Shown here: positions 19,054-27,645 of the stretch, piece by piece
Numbering within the stretch: the stretch's first letter is position 1
How the letters are laid out: every line of letters begins with the position of its first letter
DNA from: Brooklawnia cerclae
GTDB lineage: Bacteria > Actinomycetota > Actinomycetes > Propionibacteriales > Propionibacteriaceae
Length of the DNA: 64,000 nucleotides
Direction: 5' to 3'
NCBI RefSeq assembly: GCF_011758645.1
Contig: NZ_JAAMOZ010000001.1
Coordinates: 2,604,001 to 2,668,000, forward strand
Made by a program: the position numbers and the translations under genes
Notes under the pieces: generated by a model
Seen by the model: only the letters and a program-made list of their open reading frames with translations
Databases searched by the model: none
Told to the model about the DNA's origin: nothing

Positions 19054-20262
19054 TCAGACGAGGGTGCGCACCGCGGCGTCGATCGCCGCGAGTGCCTGGC
19101 TGATGGTCGCCTTGTCGGTCGCGAACGAGATGCGGAAGTACGGCGACAGCCCGTAGGCGGCACCGTGCACCACGGCCACACCGGCCTCGTCGAGGAGGAA
19201 CAGCGCGACGGCCTCGTCGTCGTCCAGTCGCACCCCCTTCGGGGTGGTCCTGCCGATCAGGCCCGAGCAGTTGACGTAGGCGTAGAACGCCCCGTCGGGC
19301 TTCACAGCGCTGAGCCCCGGTACGGCGTTGATACCGGCCACGACGAGGTCGCGTCGCTCCTTGTAGACCGCGACGGTCTTCGGGACGAAGCTCTGGTCAC
19401 CGCTCAGCGCCGCGGCCGCGGCGGCCTGGCTGATGGAGGCCGGGCACGAGGTGATCTGCGAGATCAGCGTGTTGATCGCCTTGACCAGGAACGACGGCCC
19501 CAGGCCGTACCCGATCCGCCATCCGGTCATCGCGTAGGTCTTGGACACTCCGTTGACGAGGAAGACGCGCTCGCGCAGGCCCGGCGCCGCCTCGACGAGC
19601 GAGATCACCTTCCCGTCGCCGTAGTAGATCTCGTCGTAGATCTCGTCGGTCAGCACCATGACTCGCGGGAAGTCGTCCAGCACCGCGGCCAGCGCGCGCA
19701 ACTCGTCGGCGGTGTAGACGGCACCGGTGGGATTGCTGGGGGTGTTCAGGATGATCCAGCGGGTGCGTGGGGTCAGGGCCGCGCGCAGCGAGGCTGGGGT
19801 GAGCTTGAACCCGTCGTCCTCACGGGTGTCCACGATCACCGGCGTGCCGTCGTTGGCGAGGACCATGTCGGGGTAGGAGACCCAGTAGGGGGCGGGGATG
19901 ACGACCTCGTCGCCGGTGTCGAGGGTGGCCATGAGGGCCATGAAGATGACCTGCTTGCCGCCGACGCCGACCGTCAGTTGATTCACGTCGTAGGCGACGC
20001 CGGTGTGCCGCTCCACCCGGTCGAGGATCGCTGTGCGGAGCGCAGGGGTGCCGTTGACGGAGGTGTACTTCGTCTCGCCGTCCGCGGCGGCCCGGATGGC
20101 GGCCTGCTTGATGTGCTCGGGAGTGTCGAAGTCCGGCTCGCCGACGGTCAGCGACAGGATGTGCCTGCCCTGCGACCGCAGCTGCCGGACGCGCTCGGCA
20201 GCCGCGGTGCTGGGGGATTCCTTGATGCGCTGGACGCGGGCTGCGATCTGGGAAGTGGACAA
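19054..20262 (-). CDS. Class I/II aminotransferase (aspartate aminotransferase-like)
   Basis: This 402-residue PLP enzyme has the fold-type I motifs SNPTGAVY, DEIYDEIYYGDG and GVSKTYAMTGWRIGYG, whose Lys (near 240) forms the Schiff base with PLP. The C-terminal Arg in YFRISFA binds the substrate carboxylate. It most resembles Iβ/γ aspartate aminotransferases. The start is TTG preceded by AGAAGGG. In the operon it could link oxaloacetate to aspartate for AspA, or transaminate a pathway-specific keto acid. Confidence 0.87.
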   Translation of the reverse strand: MSTSQIAARVQRIKESPSTAAAERVRQLRSQGRHILSLTVGEPDFDTPEHIKQAAIRAAADGETKYTSVNGTPALRTAILDRVERHTGVAYDVNQLTVGVGGKQVIFMALMATLDTGDEVVIPAPYWVSYPDMVLANDGTPVIVDTREDDGFKLTPASLRAALTPRTRWIILNTPSNPTGAVYTADELRALAAVLDDFPRVMVLTDEIYDEIYYGDGKVISLVEAAPGLRERVFLVNGVSKTYAMTGWRIGYGLGPSFLVKAINTLISQITSCPASISQAAAAAALSGDQSFVPKTVAVYKERRDLVVAGINAVPGLSAVKPDGAFYAYVNCSGLIGRTTPKGVRLDDDEAVALFLLDEAGVAVVHGAAYGLSPYFRISFATDKATISQALAAIDAAVRTLV

Positions 20263-20390
20263 TGGAAGCCCTTCTGTGTTCGCTGGATTCGCTGGCAGGA
20301 CGACTGCAACGCTATTCGCGTGCCGCGCGGCCCCGCCTCGTTTCGGCCATCGGTGATTCGTATGCCGTCATAGGGATGGCCGGACGCCGG

Positions 20391-21185
20391 CTACTCGAGC
20401 TCGGTGAGACCGTCGATGGCGGTCATCTCGTCGTCGCTGAGTTGGAACCAGCCGACATCGAGGTTGGCGACCATGCGGTCACGGTGACTGGACTTCGGGA
20501 CGACGGCGACGCCGTGCTGCACGTCCCATCGAACGATGACCTGCGTCGGGCTTGCCTGGTGTGCGGCGGCCACGCGTGCCAGGATCGGATCGCTCAGGCG
20601 GGCGCTGCGGAGGGGGCTGTGCGCACCGACCACGATGCCGCGTCCGGTGCAGGCCGTCAGATAGCGCTGGCTGAAATGAACCGGGCTCCACTGCAGCTGC
20701 GCCACTTCCGGATAGACGCCGGTCGCCCTGTGCAGTTCGTCCAGGAGCGCGACCCGGTAGTTGCTGACCCCGATCGCCCGGACGAGCCCCGCCTCGCGTG
20801 CCCCGACCATCTGTTCCCAGGCCGACACACCCGCACTGCCACCGGGCGGCCAGTGCATCAGCCAGAGATCGACGTAGTCGGTGCCGAGATCGGTGAGGCT
20901 CTTCTCAAGGGTCTCGCGCTCGTAACCCACGGCGTCCGGCGGCAGCTTGGTGGTCACGAAGATCTGGTCACGCGGGATGTCGGTGGCCTGCAACGCGCGG
21001 CCCACGGCGTCCTGGTTGCGGTACCGGGTCGCGGTGTCCACGCTGCGGTAGCCGACGTCGAGCGCCTCCAGGATCGCCCTGGTCGCCTCCTCGCCGCGCA
21101 GCGGATGCGTGCCGAACCCGATCAGCGGCATCGTCGCGCCCGCGGTCAGGCAGACAGCGGGAGTGGTGATGGTGTGTGAGCTCAT
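20391..21185 (-). CDS. Aldo/keto reductase
   Basis: This 264-residue TIM-barrel oxidoreductase of the AKR5-like (2,5-diketogluconate reductase) type contains VGYRSVDTATRYRN with the catalytic Asp and Tyr, TTKLPPD with the catalytic Lys, and LWLMHWP with the catalytic His. NADPH-binding residues are near the C-terminus (VVPKSSHRDRM). RBS GAGAGGGAG lies close to the ATG. It belongs to the catabolic operon; substrate unknown. Confidence 0.87.
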   Translation of the reverse strand: MSSHTITTPAVCLTAGATMPLIGFGTHPLRGEEATRAILEALDVGYRSVDTATRYRNQDAVGRALQATDIPRDQIFVTTKLPPDAVGYERETLEKSLTDLGTDYVDLWLMHWPPGGSAGVSAWEQMVGAREAGLVRAIGVSNYRVALLDELHRATGVYPEVAQLQWSPVHFSQRYLTACTGRGIVVGAHSPLRSARLSDPILARVAAAHQASPTQVIVRWDVQHGVAVVPKSSHRDRMVANLDVGWFQLSDDEMTAIDGLTELE

Positions 21186-21219
21186 GGCTCCCTCTCTCGA
21201 AAGGCGTGCCCGCCCCGGG

Positions 21220-22374
21220 CTAGTACAGGTGGATCAGACGCAGGGGGACGATGTTCAGGAGTTCATGCCCCGTCCCCGTCACGACGAGGCTGGTCTGGTA
21301 GACGATCCCGGGTACGCCGGGGACGTCCGAGGAGGCACGGACCGTGAACACCATCCCGGGTTCGAGGACGTCGGACGTGCCCGCCGCGATGAGCGGGTAC
21401 GTCAGGCCGGTCCCGAGACCGTAGCCGATCACGTCCTCCGCCGGTGTCGTCCCATGATCGGCCAGGACCGAGGCGAACGCGGCGTGCACCTCCCCCGTCG
21501 TGACGCCCGGCCCGATCCGTGCGATCGCTGCCTGCATCGCGTCGGTCAGCTGACTCGCCTGCGATCGCAGAGCTGGCCCGGGCTCGCTGAGCGCGATGGT
21601 CGCGGCGATCGCACCCGCGTAGTTCTCGCTGAGGGGGTGAATGCCGAACGGCAACAGCTGCGCAACGTCCAGCACCCCGGTCTCCGGGAGGCGGTCGAAC
21701 AGGGTCACGATCGACCCGTGTGGGTAGTGGCTCCAACCGGTGACCCCGGCCGGCTCCTCCAGGGGGCTCCAGTATCCCCCGCCTCCGGCGGCACGCAGCG
21801 ACCGGTCGACGTTGCGGACGATCTCGTGCACTCGCAGGTCGGGAGTCATCCGGTCGACGACCGCGGTGTAGCCGATGTCGGCGAGGTTCGCGGCCTGCCG
21901 CAGGCGACGCAGTTCGTCCTCGTCCTTCACGCGAGACGCGTCGGCGAGCACCTGCTCGGCCTCGCCGATGACCCAACCGGGATGGGCCCGCGACACGAAC
22001 GGCTCCCACACCGCGCGCGACCGCCAGTCGAACGCGCCCCGGGCCTCCTGGCCGTACGGGAGGCCGACGGCCAGCCCGCGCATCACGGCCTCACGATCGG
22101 CGAGGGCCGACGGCCCATGTGACCAGTGGGTGACGCGGCCCTGATACCCCGAAGCAGCCACGGCGGCCCCGTCGGCGTCGGACGTGACCAGGACAGTGTT
22201 CGCGTCCCGATCGACGAGCACGGTCGTGCCATGGTCGCTGAACCCGCGGGGGTCGACATCTGTCAGGTAGGCGACGGCGGCCGGCGCCGATACGACGCAG
22301 AAGTCGTATTCCCGTGCCTCCATCGCCGAGGCAAATCGCTCCTGCCGGGCGCGTGGTGCCTGTGTGTTCGTCAC
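21220..22374 (-). CDS. M24 (creatinase/Xaa-Pro aminopeptidase-like) family protein
   Basis: The protein has 384 residues. An N-terminal creatinase-N-like domain (about 1-130) precedes a pita-bread domain. Unlike metal-dependent M24 peptidases, the expected D-D-H-E-E ligand pattern is not obvious: HYPHGSIVTLFD and YGLGTGLTYP lie where ligands are expected. It may be a non-metal creatinase-type hydrolase acting on C-N bonds of small molecules. GTG start chosen for AGGAGAG at eight bases. It lies 49 bases after the RraA-like gene in the operon. Confidence 0.7.
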   Translation of the reverse strand: MTNTQAPRARQERFASAMEAREYDFCVVSAPAAVAYLTDVDPRGFSDHGTTVLVDRDANTVLVTSDADGAAVAASGYQGRVTHWSHGPSALADREAVMRGLAVGLPYGQEARGAFDWRSRAVWEPFVSRAHPGWVIGEAEQVLADASRVKDEDELRRLRQAANLADIGYTAVVDRMTPDLRVHEIVRNVDRSLRAAGGGGYWSPLEEPAGVTGWSHYPHGSIVTLFDRLPETGVLDVAQLLPFGIHPLSENYAGAIAATIALSEPGPALRSQASQLTDAMQAAIARIGPGVTTGEVHAAFASVLADHGTTPAEDVIGYGLGTGLTYPLIAAGTSDVLEPGMVFTVRASSDVPGVPGIVYQTSLVVTGTGHELLNIVPLRLIHLY

Positions 22375-22423
22375 CGGGATGCTCTCCTGTCGGGCTGCTG
22401 AAGTGATGGTGCTGGTCGGCCGG

Positions 22424-23101
22424 TCAGCTCTCAACGAGCAGGCCCTTGGCCGCGAGCTTCTCGGTCAGGCCGTGGATCTCGAGGATGCTGCGCTCCTGCT
22501 TGCGATGCTCGGCGCGAATGTACAACTCGTGGTCCTCGCGCTCCTGGCACAGGCGGATGACCTCTTCGGCCTCGTCGGGGCGGACGACGACGATGCCGTC
22601 CGCGTCCCCCTTGAGGATGTCGCCGGGGTTGACCAGCTGGCCACCGACCACCAGCGGGTAGTTCACCGGCCCGAGGGTCTCCTTGACGGTGCCCTCGATG
22701 CAGATCGAACCCGAGAAGACGGGGAAACCGAGAGCGCGGATGTCGGCGCTGTCGCGGATGCCGGAGTCGGTGACGAACGCGGCGAGCCCCTTGGACTGCG
22801 AGGCGGTGGCCATCACGTCGCCGAAGGAGCCGGCCTGCGCGAGTTCGCCGGCGGCCGCGATGACGACGTCCCCGGGCTGCGCATAGGCGATGGCGACCTG
22901 CACCATGATGTTGTCACCGGGGTGCGCGCGAACGGTCACGGCCGGGCCGCAGAAGCTCATGGACGGGTCGATGGGCTTGATGCGGTACGACAGCGCACCC
23001 TTGCGTCCCTGGGCCTCATGGATCGTCGCCGAGGAGAACTCCCCGAGCCGGGCGACGATGCCGGGATCGGGACGGGTGAACTTGGTGCGGACGTGGATCA
23101 T
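22424..23101 (-). CDS. RraA / 4-hydroxy-4-methyl-2-oxoglutarate aldolase-like protein
   Basis: This 225-residue protein of the RraA fold carries the GDVVIAAAGELAQAGSFGDVM segment region (phosphate or carboxylate binding), then DSGIRDSADI with the Arg and Asp that bind substrate and Mg in HMG/CHA aldolases, and GDILKGDADGIVVV. HMG/CHA aldolases cleave 4-hydroxy-2-oxo acids to pyruvate plus pyruvate or oxaloacetate. RraA itself (RNase E inhibitor) lacks the catalytic set. The operon setting favours an aldolase or decarboxylase. It overlaps pxpC by four bases. Confidence 0.8.
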   Translation of the reverse strand: MIHVRTKFTRPDPGIVARLGEFSSATIHEAQGRKGALSYRIKPIDPSMSFCGPAVTVRAHPGDNIMVQVAIAYAQPGDVVIAAAGELAQAGSFGDVMATASQSKGLAAFVTDSGIRDSADIRALGFPVFSGSICIEGTVKETLGPVNYPLVVGGQLVNPGDILKGDADGIVVVRPDEAEEVIRLCQEREDHELYIRAEHRKQERSILEIHGLTEKLAAKGLLVES

Positions 23102-24177
23102 GACAGGACTCCTTCGTGAATGGGTGCCGGACGTGTGGGTGACAACGAACGTGAACGGGCAACGCCCTCGGCGGGGCGACCGGGCGTGGGGGACGCGGGT
23201 GGCGGGGGCGCATCGAGTTCGGGCACCCCGTTGAGCCGCAGGAACTCGGCGCAGCGGCGCCGGAAGCGCTCCTCGGCGACGTGCTGCTCCAGCCGCAGGA
23301 AGGACGCCTCCCGCGACGTGATCCGGCGGAACCGCACCCGCTGCCCGGGACGCACCTGCGCCATCACGTCCAGCCCCACCGTGGTGACAACCCCGAGCAC
23401 CGGGTAGCCGGCGGTCACGCCGCGACCGCGGTGCAGAACCAGCAGTTCCGAGCGTGACGGCACCTCGATGGCGCCCACCGGGACGCCGCGGGACAGCACC
23501 TCGTCCGCCGACATGCGCTGTGGCGTGGGGCCGGACAACCGCAGCCCCACATGGTTGCTGCGGGGACTGACCTCGTAGGGTTGCGCGAACAGCTCGCGCG
23601 CACTGTCACCGAACTCGTGGGCGTCCGGCCCGTCGGTGACGGGGACGGACGGCTCGTCGTCCAGCGGACGCGGGCGGTCACCGGGTGGGAAGAACGGGAC
23701 GCCGAAGAACGGGTTTCCCGGCATCGGGGTGGAGACGAGTTCGCGGACCTCGGTGCCTGGCGTGAGCCGCAGCCCGAAGCCGATCATCGTGTCGGGAGCG
23801 CAGCTGCCCAACAGCAGGGGGACGTCGAGGGAACCCCGGATCGCGATGTAGCTGCGCAGCCCGCGATCCCCCACCGTGATGCGCACCGTGCCGCCGCGCG
23901 CGACCACCACGGGGGTGTGCATGCCGGCGGCCACGCCGTCCACCTCGACCGATGCCGGCGCACCGGATACCGCGATCAGCGCGTCGCGGTCCAGCTGGAT
24001 CGTCAGGGTGCTGATGGTCAACTCGATGAGTGGCGCGCCCGCCGGGTTGCCGACCAGGTGATTCGCGGTCCGGGCAGCGTGCTGGTCGAGAGCCCCGTTG
24101 ACCGACAGACCGGTGGCCGGGCCGGCGAACCTGCCCAGGTCGGTGACGACGGCATATCCCGCGTCGTGCACCCTCAT
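23098..24177 (-). CDS. pxpC: 5-oxoprolinase subunit C (biotin-dependent carboxyltransferase family, KipA)
   Basis: The protein has 359 residues. PxpABC hydrolyses 5-oxoproline (pyroglutamate) to glutamate with ATP. The family start (VHDAGYAVVTDLGR), GNPAGAPLIE and the segment SNHVGLRLSGP near 260 are diagnostic for PxpC. The C-terminal about 40 residues form a Pro/Ser/Arg-rich tail not seen in E. coli PxpC. It overlaps both neighbours by four bases (pxpB stop with its ATG, its stop with the RraA-like ATG), so the unit is tightly coupled. Confidence 0.88.
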   Translation of the reverse strand: MRVHDAGYAVVTDLGRFAGPATGLSVNGALDQHAARTANHLVGNPAGAPLIELTISTLTIQLDRDALIAVSGAPASVEVDGVAAGMHTPVVVARGGTVRITVGDRGLRSYIAIRGSLDVPLLLGSCAPDTMIGFGLRLTPGTEVRELVSTPMPGNPFFGVPFFPPGDRPRPLDDEPSVPVTDGPDAHEFGDSARELFAQPYEVSPRSNHVGLRLSGPTPQRMSADEVLSRGVPVGAIEVPSRSELLVLHRGRGVTAGYPVLGVVTTVGLDVMAQVRPGQRVRFRRITSREASFLRLEQHVAEERFRRRCAEFLRLNGVPELDAPPPPASPTPGRPAEGVARSRSLSPTRPAPIHEGVLS

Positions 24178-24887
24178 ACCGCGGCCAGTTCGTGAAGGTG
24201 GGTTCCCGCGTAGGAGTCCCACCGGGCCTCGTCGATTGACTCGAACCGGATGAGGTCGCCAGGACGATAGGGCACGAGCGCGGACGCCGACCTGTCCATG
24301 ATCTCCACCGGCGACTGGCCGATGAGCCGCCAACCGCTCGGGGAACGGACCGGCCCGATCACCCCCTGCACCCCCGCGACCGAGACCGCGTTGGGCGGCA
24401 CCTCCAGCCGGGGATCCGGGAGCCGGGGAATGGGACGCGAGAACCCGGGTCCGTCGATCATGCAGGACGCGGCAGGGCCTCCCAGGCAACGCACGACGTA
24501 CTCCGACCCGGTGTGCAGGTCGATGACCTCGGTCTCCGTCAGCCCCAGGTAGTCGGCGACGAATCCGAGGTCCGGCCCGAACCTGCCGCCGTAGACGACG
24601 GGCAGGGTGAAGCGGCGCGGGCTGCGATGCCCGCGATCGTCCCCGTTCATCACCTCCTGCGCCATGAGGTTCAGCAGGGGCGCCACCGAGTCGAAGGACC
24701 AGACGATCGCGTCGAATTCGAGCAGCAGGGAGTCGTAGGTGGGAACCGCGCCGTACATCCCGTTCGGGGGAGCGTCGTTGATGCGCTCGGCGACCCGGTG
24801 CACCAGGGCCCAGGCGTCCTCCGCGCGTGCGTCGGCGACGACCAGACGCACCGCCGCGTCCCCACAGGCGAAGAGTTGAACTCGCAT
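24174..24887 (-). CDS. pxpB: 5-oxoprolinase subunit B (KipI)
   Basis: The protein has 237 residues. The conserved P-type segments VPTYDSLLLEFD (about 55), HRSPRRFTLPVVYGGRFGPDL and the C-terminal DLIRFESID match the KipI/PxpB cyclophilin-like family. With PxpC and PxpA it forms the ATP-dependent 5-oxoprolinase. Its start is five bases after the pxpA stop. The family also includes allophanate hydrolase subunits, but the triad with PxpA favours 5-oxoprolinase or a related lactamase. Confidence 0.88.
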   Translation of the reverse strand: MRVQLFACGDAAVRLVVADARAEDAWALVHRVAERINDAPPNGMYGAVPTYDSLLLEFDAIVWSFDSVAPLLNLMAQEVMNGDDRGHRSPRRFTLPVVYGGRFGPDLGFVADYLGLTETEVIDLHTGSEYVVRCLGGPAASCMIDGPGFSRPIPRLPDPRLEVPPNAVSVAGVQGVIGPVRSPSGWRLIGQSPVEIMDRSASALVPYRPGDLIRFESIDEARWDSYAGTHLHELAAV

Positions 24888-24892
24888 CGGGC

Positions 24893-25675
24893 TCAGGCAG
24901 CCCGCCCGGCGATCAGCTCGCCCAGGGGCGCCAGTTCCACACCGGCTGCGAGCAGTTCCGTCCGCACTCGCCGAGCCAGCTCGAGCGCCCCGTCACCATC
25001 GCCGTGTAACAGGATGGCATCGGTCCGGACGGGCAACACCGCGCCGGTCCTGCTCACGACGGTCCCGTCCACGACCATGCGGAGTGTGCGCGCGAGGATC
25101 ACCTCGGGATCGTGCAGGACGGCCTCAGGAGTGCCCCGGGGAGTGAGCGTGCCGTCGTCCTCGTAGTTGCGGTCGATGACCCCGACCATGGCGATCCGTG
25201 CGTCGCGTTCCTGCGCGGCGCGGACGACCTCGCCGTCCTGCGTGACGATCACCAGCGACGGATCGAACGCCTGGGCCGCCTCGACCATGGCCTGCGCGTA
25301 GTCGGGCCGCGTGATCACCAGATTGCCGAGCTTGCCGTGCGGAGTCAGGTGGGTGACCCGCGTGCCGTGGGCGGTGGCGAACGCCGACAGCGCACCGATC
25401 TGGTAGAGGATGTCGGTGCGAACCTCTTCGGCTGCGAGGTCCATCGCCCGGCGTCCGAAGCCGATGAGGTCGGGGAAGCTGGGGTGCGCCCCGATCCCGA
25501 CGCCACGCTCGACGCACGCCCGCACGGTACGGTCCATCACCCGGGGGTCTCCGGCATGGAAGCCGCACGCGATGTTCGCGCCGGTGACGATCTTCAGCAG
25601 CTCCTCGTCGTCGCCCATCGAATATGCGCCGAAGCTCTCCCCGAGATCGGCTATCAACGCGATCCTTGCGCCCAC
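24893..25675 (-). CDS. pxpA: 5-oxoprolinase subunit A (LamB/YcsF family)
   Basis: The protein has 260 residues. The family's N-terminal ADLGESFGAYSMGDD, NIACGFHAGDP, GAHPSFPDLIGFGR and C-terminal ILLHGDGDGA motifs are present; the Asp and His residues in these motifs are metal or substrate ligands. First gene of the long minus-strand operon, with a GTG start preceded by GAGGGAG at about eight bases. A longer open frame extends upstream over the regulatory gap but is not protein-like. Confidence 0.9.
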   Translation of the reverse strand: MGARIALIADLGESFGAYSMGDDEELLKIVTGANIACGFHAGDPRVMDRTVRACVERGVGIGAHPSFPDLIGFGRRAMDLAAEEVRTDILYQIGALSAFATAHGTRVTHLTPHGKLGNLVITRPDYAQAMVEAAQAFDPSLVIVTQDGEVVRAAQERDARIAMVGVIDRNYEDDGTLTPRGTPEAVLHDPEVILARTLRMVVDGTVVSRTGAVLPVRTDAILLHGDGDGALELARRVRTELLAAGVELAPLGELIAGRAA

Positions 25676-25852
25676 GACTCGTCTCCCTCTTCCGTGACCC
25701 CGCCCGTCCGCCGGCGGCCGACGGATACCCATGTCCCTAGTCAAGTTACGATCCGGATCCGGGCCCGTCCAATACACCTTTCGCATGGGGACACGCACAC
25801 CGCTTATGGATGGCGGTCCTCCACCACCTCGGTTCGCGCATAGCGTGGAGCC
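25676..25852. promoter_or_regulatory. Divergent control region between pxpA operon and LysR gene
   Basis: The 177-base gap carries the promoters of both the 11-gene operon and its divergent LysR regulator. It is less GC-rich than the coding flanks and holds the palindrome cggatccg near 25750 and short A/T blocks such as gtcaagttacg and aatacacctttcg. LysR regulators bind T-N11-A sites in exactly such gaps, but I cannot assign a specific box with confidence. Confidence 0.45.
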
Positions 25853-26773
25853 ATGGACACTCGGCGATTGCGGTATTTCGTCACGATCGTCGACTGCGGG
25901 ACGATCACGCGCGCGGCCGAGATGCTGTACCTGGCCCAGCCCGCATTGAGTCAGCACGTCTCGGCGTTGGAGGCCGAACTCGGCCAGCAGTTGCTGGTGC
26001 GCAGCCACAAGGGAATCACCCCGACGAACGCGGGACGCTCACTCTACCGGTACGCGCAGGAGATCCTGAGGCTCGAGGAGTCCGTCCAGCGCGAGATCCG
26101 CAGTGACGACGACAGCCCGTCGGGCACTGTAGCGATCGGTCTGGCGTCCTACAGCCTGGCCTCCACGATGACCGTCCCACTGCTGCAGGCCATCAGGTCG
26201 CGGTATCCGCGGATCGTCATGCGATTGGTGGAGACGCTCACGGTGATCCACAGCCAGGCGCTCCGGATGGGGCAGATCGACGCGGCGCTCATCTACGACC
26301 CCGGACCCGTGCGGGGAGTGCGGTTCGAACGGGTCTCCGTGGACGAGCTCTATCTCGTGGCGCCCGATTGGTTCGAGATCCCGCTGGACGAGAAGGGCGA
26401 TGTGCCCGTCGCGGCCCTCGGCGGCCTGCAGTTCCTGCTCCCGAGCCGGACGCACACCCTGCGCAAGCTGGTCGAGCAGGCCGTCCATCAGGCCGACGGG
26501 GAACTGGAGGTCGTCATCGAGATCGAGAGCACCCGGCTCCTGGCCGATGCGGTCGCCCTCGGTCTCGGAGTGACCATCCTGCCCAAGCCCGCGGCCGAGG
26601 CGCTCTTCCCCGGCGACCCGTTCGTGTTGCGGAGGATCGTGGATCCGCACCTGGTCGCCGCCTTCGCGCTGGCGACACCCGACCAGCAGCCCCTGTCGGC
26701 CGCGGCCGAGGCGGTCGTGGAGGTCCTCCGCGAGTTCACGGTGCCCAGACCGGCGTCGTGCCTCGGCTCCTGA
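25853..26773 (+). CDS. LysR-family transcriptional regulator
   Basis: The protein has 306 residues. The winged helix-turn-helix covers about 1-60 (LRYFVTIVDCGTITRAAEML, LAQPALSQHVSALEAELG), followed by a linker helix and a periplasmic-binding-like effector domain (about 90-300), as in CynR/Nac types. Divergent orientation from pxpA is the classical arrangement, so it probably senses the pathway substrate and activates the operon. The effector is unknown. Confidence 0.9.
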   Translation: MDTRRLRYFVTIVDCGTITRAAEMLYLAQPALSQHVSALEAELGQQLLVRSHKGITPTNAGRSLYRYAQEILRLEESVQREIRSDDDSPSGTVAIGLASYSLASTMTVPLLQAIRSRYPRIVMRLVETLTVIHSQALRMGQIDAALIYDPGPVRGVRFERVSVDELYLVAPDWFEIPLDEKGDVPVAALGGLQFLLPSRTHTLRKLVEQAVHQADGELEVVIEIESTRLLADAVALGLGVTILPKPAAEALFPGDPFVLRRIVDPHLVAAFALATPDQQPLSAAAEAVVEVLREFTVPRPASCLGS

Positions 26774-27105
26774 CCAGGACCCGGAAGGCTCCCCCACTCC
26801 CATCCCGGACAGAACCGCTCGGATCCCGCAAGCCCGGAACCCTCGCCGACGCTGCGAGCCAATGTGCGGGTCTTGTCGTGACCGTCAGCACCGCCACAGT
26901 GTTTTGGCACCGCTCCCCCATTCTCGCATCCGGGCCGCATATCTCGTCTCCGCTCGGGCGCTGATCGGGCGCTCAGGAACCACTCGGGAACAAAGAATCG
27001 GGGAAGTACGTTAGGGGTATGGCTAATTGCGTATCTGTTGTGTAATATTTCGCACGCATGCGTGTAGCTGTGACACTCGGATAATTTTTGGGGGGAGAGT
27101 GCCCG
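26774..27105. other. Non-coding gap between LysR gene and transposase remnant
   Basis: I see no gene here. The left 200 bases are GC-rich without a convincing terminator. The right 100 bases are AT-richer, and contain the perfect 12-bp palindrome cacgcatgcgtg at 27053-27064 and a GGGGGGAGAG ribosome-binding site for the following reading frame. The composition change near 26990 probably marks the left edge of the insertion sequence. Confidence 0.4.
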
Positions 27106-27645
27106 ATGGCTGCTCGGGGGACGACTGCTGCTCGGGCCGAGATCGCGGAGGCGTACGCCAAGGCGTATCAGACGGCAACGAAGAAGGATAAATCCAGGCT
27201 GCTCGACGAGATCGTCGAAGCCACAGGCTGGTCGAGGGACAACGCACGACGGAGGTTGCGCGAGGCGATGTTGCCGCGCCCGGCCACTCCGAGAAAGCGG
27301 CGGCGTTCCCGAAAATACTCGAACGAGGCGCTCAAATCGCTCCAGCGAGTCTGGGCGTCCACCGGAGGATCATGCGGTAAAGCTCTGGCCGCGTCGATGG
27401 ACTCGCAGCTCGCATCGCTGGAGGGCAAGGGAAGACTTGCCTTTGGCAAGGGAGGATACTCCCCTGAAGTGCGAGAGGAACTCCTCGCCATGAGCCCCGC
27501 GACGATCGATCGCTACCTGGCGCCGACGCGCGCCAAGGCAGCGTCCCGCGCGAAGGCGACTACGAGACTCGCCCCCTCACAAGGCGGGCCCCACAGACGC
27601 CTCGGCGTCGGGGGTATCCGCGAGCGTGAGCTCCGAGCCAGCTGA
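27106..27645 (+). pseudogene. Truncated integrase-core transposase (N-terminal remnant)
   Basis: The product has 185 residues. Residues 1-150 match the N-terminal part of a family of DDE integrase-core transposases recognised by EIVEATGWSRDNARRRL (HTH) and SPATIDRYLAPTRAKA just before the catalytic domain. The full proteins are about 400 residues or more; here sequence after about 155 diverges to an unrelated Arg-rich tail and the DDE core is absent. It is therefore a deleted copy. It lies directly upstream of the pilus genes and marks a likely integration boundary. Confidence 0.75.

Noticed and set aside
23118-24489. Longer pxpC with an N-terminus extending into pxpB
   Set aside because: Homology begins at the ATG overlapping the pxpB stop; the upstream part is a shifted frame of pxpB.
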